From: Clostridia bacterium
Lineage (GTDB): Bacteria > Bacillota > Clostridia > Christensenellales > UBA1242
NCBI GenBank assembly: GCA_017473795.1
Contig: JAFUJE010000021.1
Location: 1-7,416 of the forward strand
Direction: 5' to 3'
Length of the DNA stretch: 7,416 nucleotides
Positions 6,447 through 7,416 of this stretch are shown piece after piece. The first letter of the stretch is position 1. Every line of letters starts with the position of its first letter. The translations under genes and the position numbers were made by a program. A model generated the notes under the pieces. The model saw only the letters and a list, made by a program, of their open reading frames with translations. It was not told the origin of the DNA and did no database searches.

Positions 6447-7416
6447 ATTAAATTGTAAATTTCATTTTTAAGTTTGTCTATCCCAATTTTTTGCATTGCC
6501 GAAATGCCAACAGCACCAGTCGGGACAATAAAACTAGGCTGTTTGTCAATTTTGTTATAAACCATCAACTGCGGAATTTTTTCCGCACCAATATTTTGCA
6601 ATACTTGATTAACGACTTCAATTTGTTTTTTGTATTCCGGATTAGCACAATCGACAACGTGTAATAATAAATCCGCTTCCCGGGTCTCGTCCAAAGTGGC
6701 TTCAAAAGCCCGGATAAATTCGTGCGGTAAATGGTTAATGAAACCAACGGTATCAGTTAAGACAAAATTTTTACCATCTAAATAAATCGCACGGGTCGTG
6801 GTGTCCAAAGTTGCAAACAGTTCATCTTTGGCATAAACCCCGGCTTTGGTTAGTAAGTTAAACAAAGTAGATTTCCCGCTGTTGGTATATCCTACCAAAC
6901 AAACCCGACGTTGCTGTGAACGTTGTCTTCCCGCAACATTACGGTTTTTCTTGACTTCCGCCAATTTCTTTTCCAGGGCACTAATTTCATCACGGATTAA
7001 ACGTTTATCCAATTCTAACTTTTTTTCACCGGGACCACGCATACCAACCCCGTTACGCATTTTACTCATCAAGCCACTGCTGCCAATTAAACGGGGTAAA
7101 TTGTAACGTAATTGCGCCAATTCAACTTGCAATTTACCAGCTGCACTCTGGGCACGGGAAGCAAAAATATCTAAAATAACTTTACTGCGATCTAAGACCG
7201 GAACACCCAAAACTTGCTCCAGGTTACGCACTTTACTACCCGAAAGTTCCACATCAAAAACCACTACATTAGCGTTAGTTTCCGCAATCATGGCTTTAAT
7301 TTCTTCAACCTTTCCGGTACCTATATAATAAGTAACATCAACGTCCTTACGGTTTTGAATAATACGACCCACATCTTGTAAATTGCAGGTTTGACATAAA
7401 GACGAAAGTTCATCTA
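6443..7416 (-). CDS. hflX: GTPase HflX, ribosome-splitting factor (5' end outside window)
   Basis: The frame is open to the window edge; 323 residues are visible. A GTG at 7372 is not the start, because the 14 codons before it read DELSSLCQTCNLQD and continue the HflX N-terminal domain. HflX binds stalled or hibernating 70S ribosomes and splits them, using GTP. In fragment numbering the N-terminal domain has YYIGTGKVEE (29-38), VFDVELSGSKVRNLE (52-66), the DRSKVILDIFASRA block (75-88) and GKLQVELAQLRY (93-104). A glycine-rich RGPGEKKLE (126-134) and a basic helical linker (to about 171) follow. The G domain has G1 GYTNSGKST (175-183), switch I FATLDTTTR (200-208), G3 DTVGF (221-225), G4 NKID (287-290) and G5 SA (305-306). 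The protein ends 17 residues after G5, so the C-terminal domain present in E. coli HflX is absent. A CxxC pair lies at fragment positions 7 and 10. It is the first visible gene of the array; the promoter is upstream of the window. Confidence 0.96.
   Translation of the reverse strand, partial: DELSSLCQTCNLQDVGRIIQNRKDVDVTYYIGTGKVEEIKAMIAETNANVVVFDVELSGSKVRNLEQVLGVPVLDRSKVILDIFASRAQSAAGKLQVELAQLRYNLPRLIGSSGLMSKMRNGVGMRGPGEKKLELDKRLIRDEISALEKKLAEVKKNRNVAGRQRSQQRRVCLVGYTNSGKSTLFNLLTKAGVYAKDELFATLDTTTRAIYLDGKNFVLTDTVGFINHLPHEFIRAFEATLDETREADLLLHVVDCANPEYKKQIEVVNQVLQNIGAEKIPQLMVYNKIDKQPSFIVPTGAVGISAMQKIGIDKLKNEIYNLI

Noticed and set aside
6137..7106. Short alternative-frame open frames within glnS and hflX (6137-6406, 6565-6747, 6846-7106)
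   Set aside because: They overlap strongly conserved GlnRS and HflX sequence and show no independent features.
7370..7372. GTG at 7372 as the hflX start
   Set aside because: The frame continues upstream to the window edge with residues that fit the HflX N-terminal domain, and starting there would cut that domain.
1..7416. Mycoplasma-type code (TGA as tryptophan)
   Set aside because: Tryptophans are TGG in both regions and TGA terminates hflX at the expected overlap with glnS.

Overview
The window reads almost wholly on the minus strand and suggests a bacterium of the Bacillota or a close relative. The reasons are a moderately low G+C core gene set, strong GGAGG-type ribosome binding sites, a YugP-type membrane zinc peptidase and the compact gene packing. 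The genetic code is standard: TGA ends hflX, and tryptophan is TGG in all frames read. I cannot assign a genus.

From 7416 down to 2631 lies one tight array of five housekeeping genes. In order of transcription they are hflX (5' end outside the window), glnS, a LOG/SLOG-fold nucleotide-binding protein, a YugP-like zinc metallopeptidase, and ychF. Junctions are 4-nt overlap (ATGA), 1-nt overlap (TAATG), 16 nt and 18 nt, so a single operon with a promoter beyond 7416 is likely. Three of the five act on translation: HflX splits stalled ribosomes, GlnRS charges tRNA-Gln, and YchF is a ribosome-associated ATPase. Two of the proteins are unusually short. YchF lacks the helical (coiled-coil) domain that normally interrupts its G domain, and HflX stops right after its G domain.

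From 2579 down to 1 the same strand carries one uninterrupted reading frame of 859 complete codons that runs off the window edge. It encodes a large membrane protein whose layout (N-terminal hydrophobic helices, a roughly 200-residue presumably extracytoplasmic loop, more helices, a long hydrophilic tail) recalls VirB6/TrbL-type channel proteins of Bacillota conjugative elements. Its base composition and arginine codon use differ from the housekeeping array, so the 51-bp gap at 2580-2630 is probably close to the boundary of a mobile element. No integrase, tRNA, rRNA, CRISPR array or insertion sequence is visible, and no non-coding stretch exceeds 51 bp.
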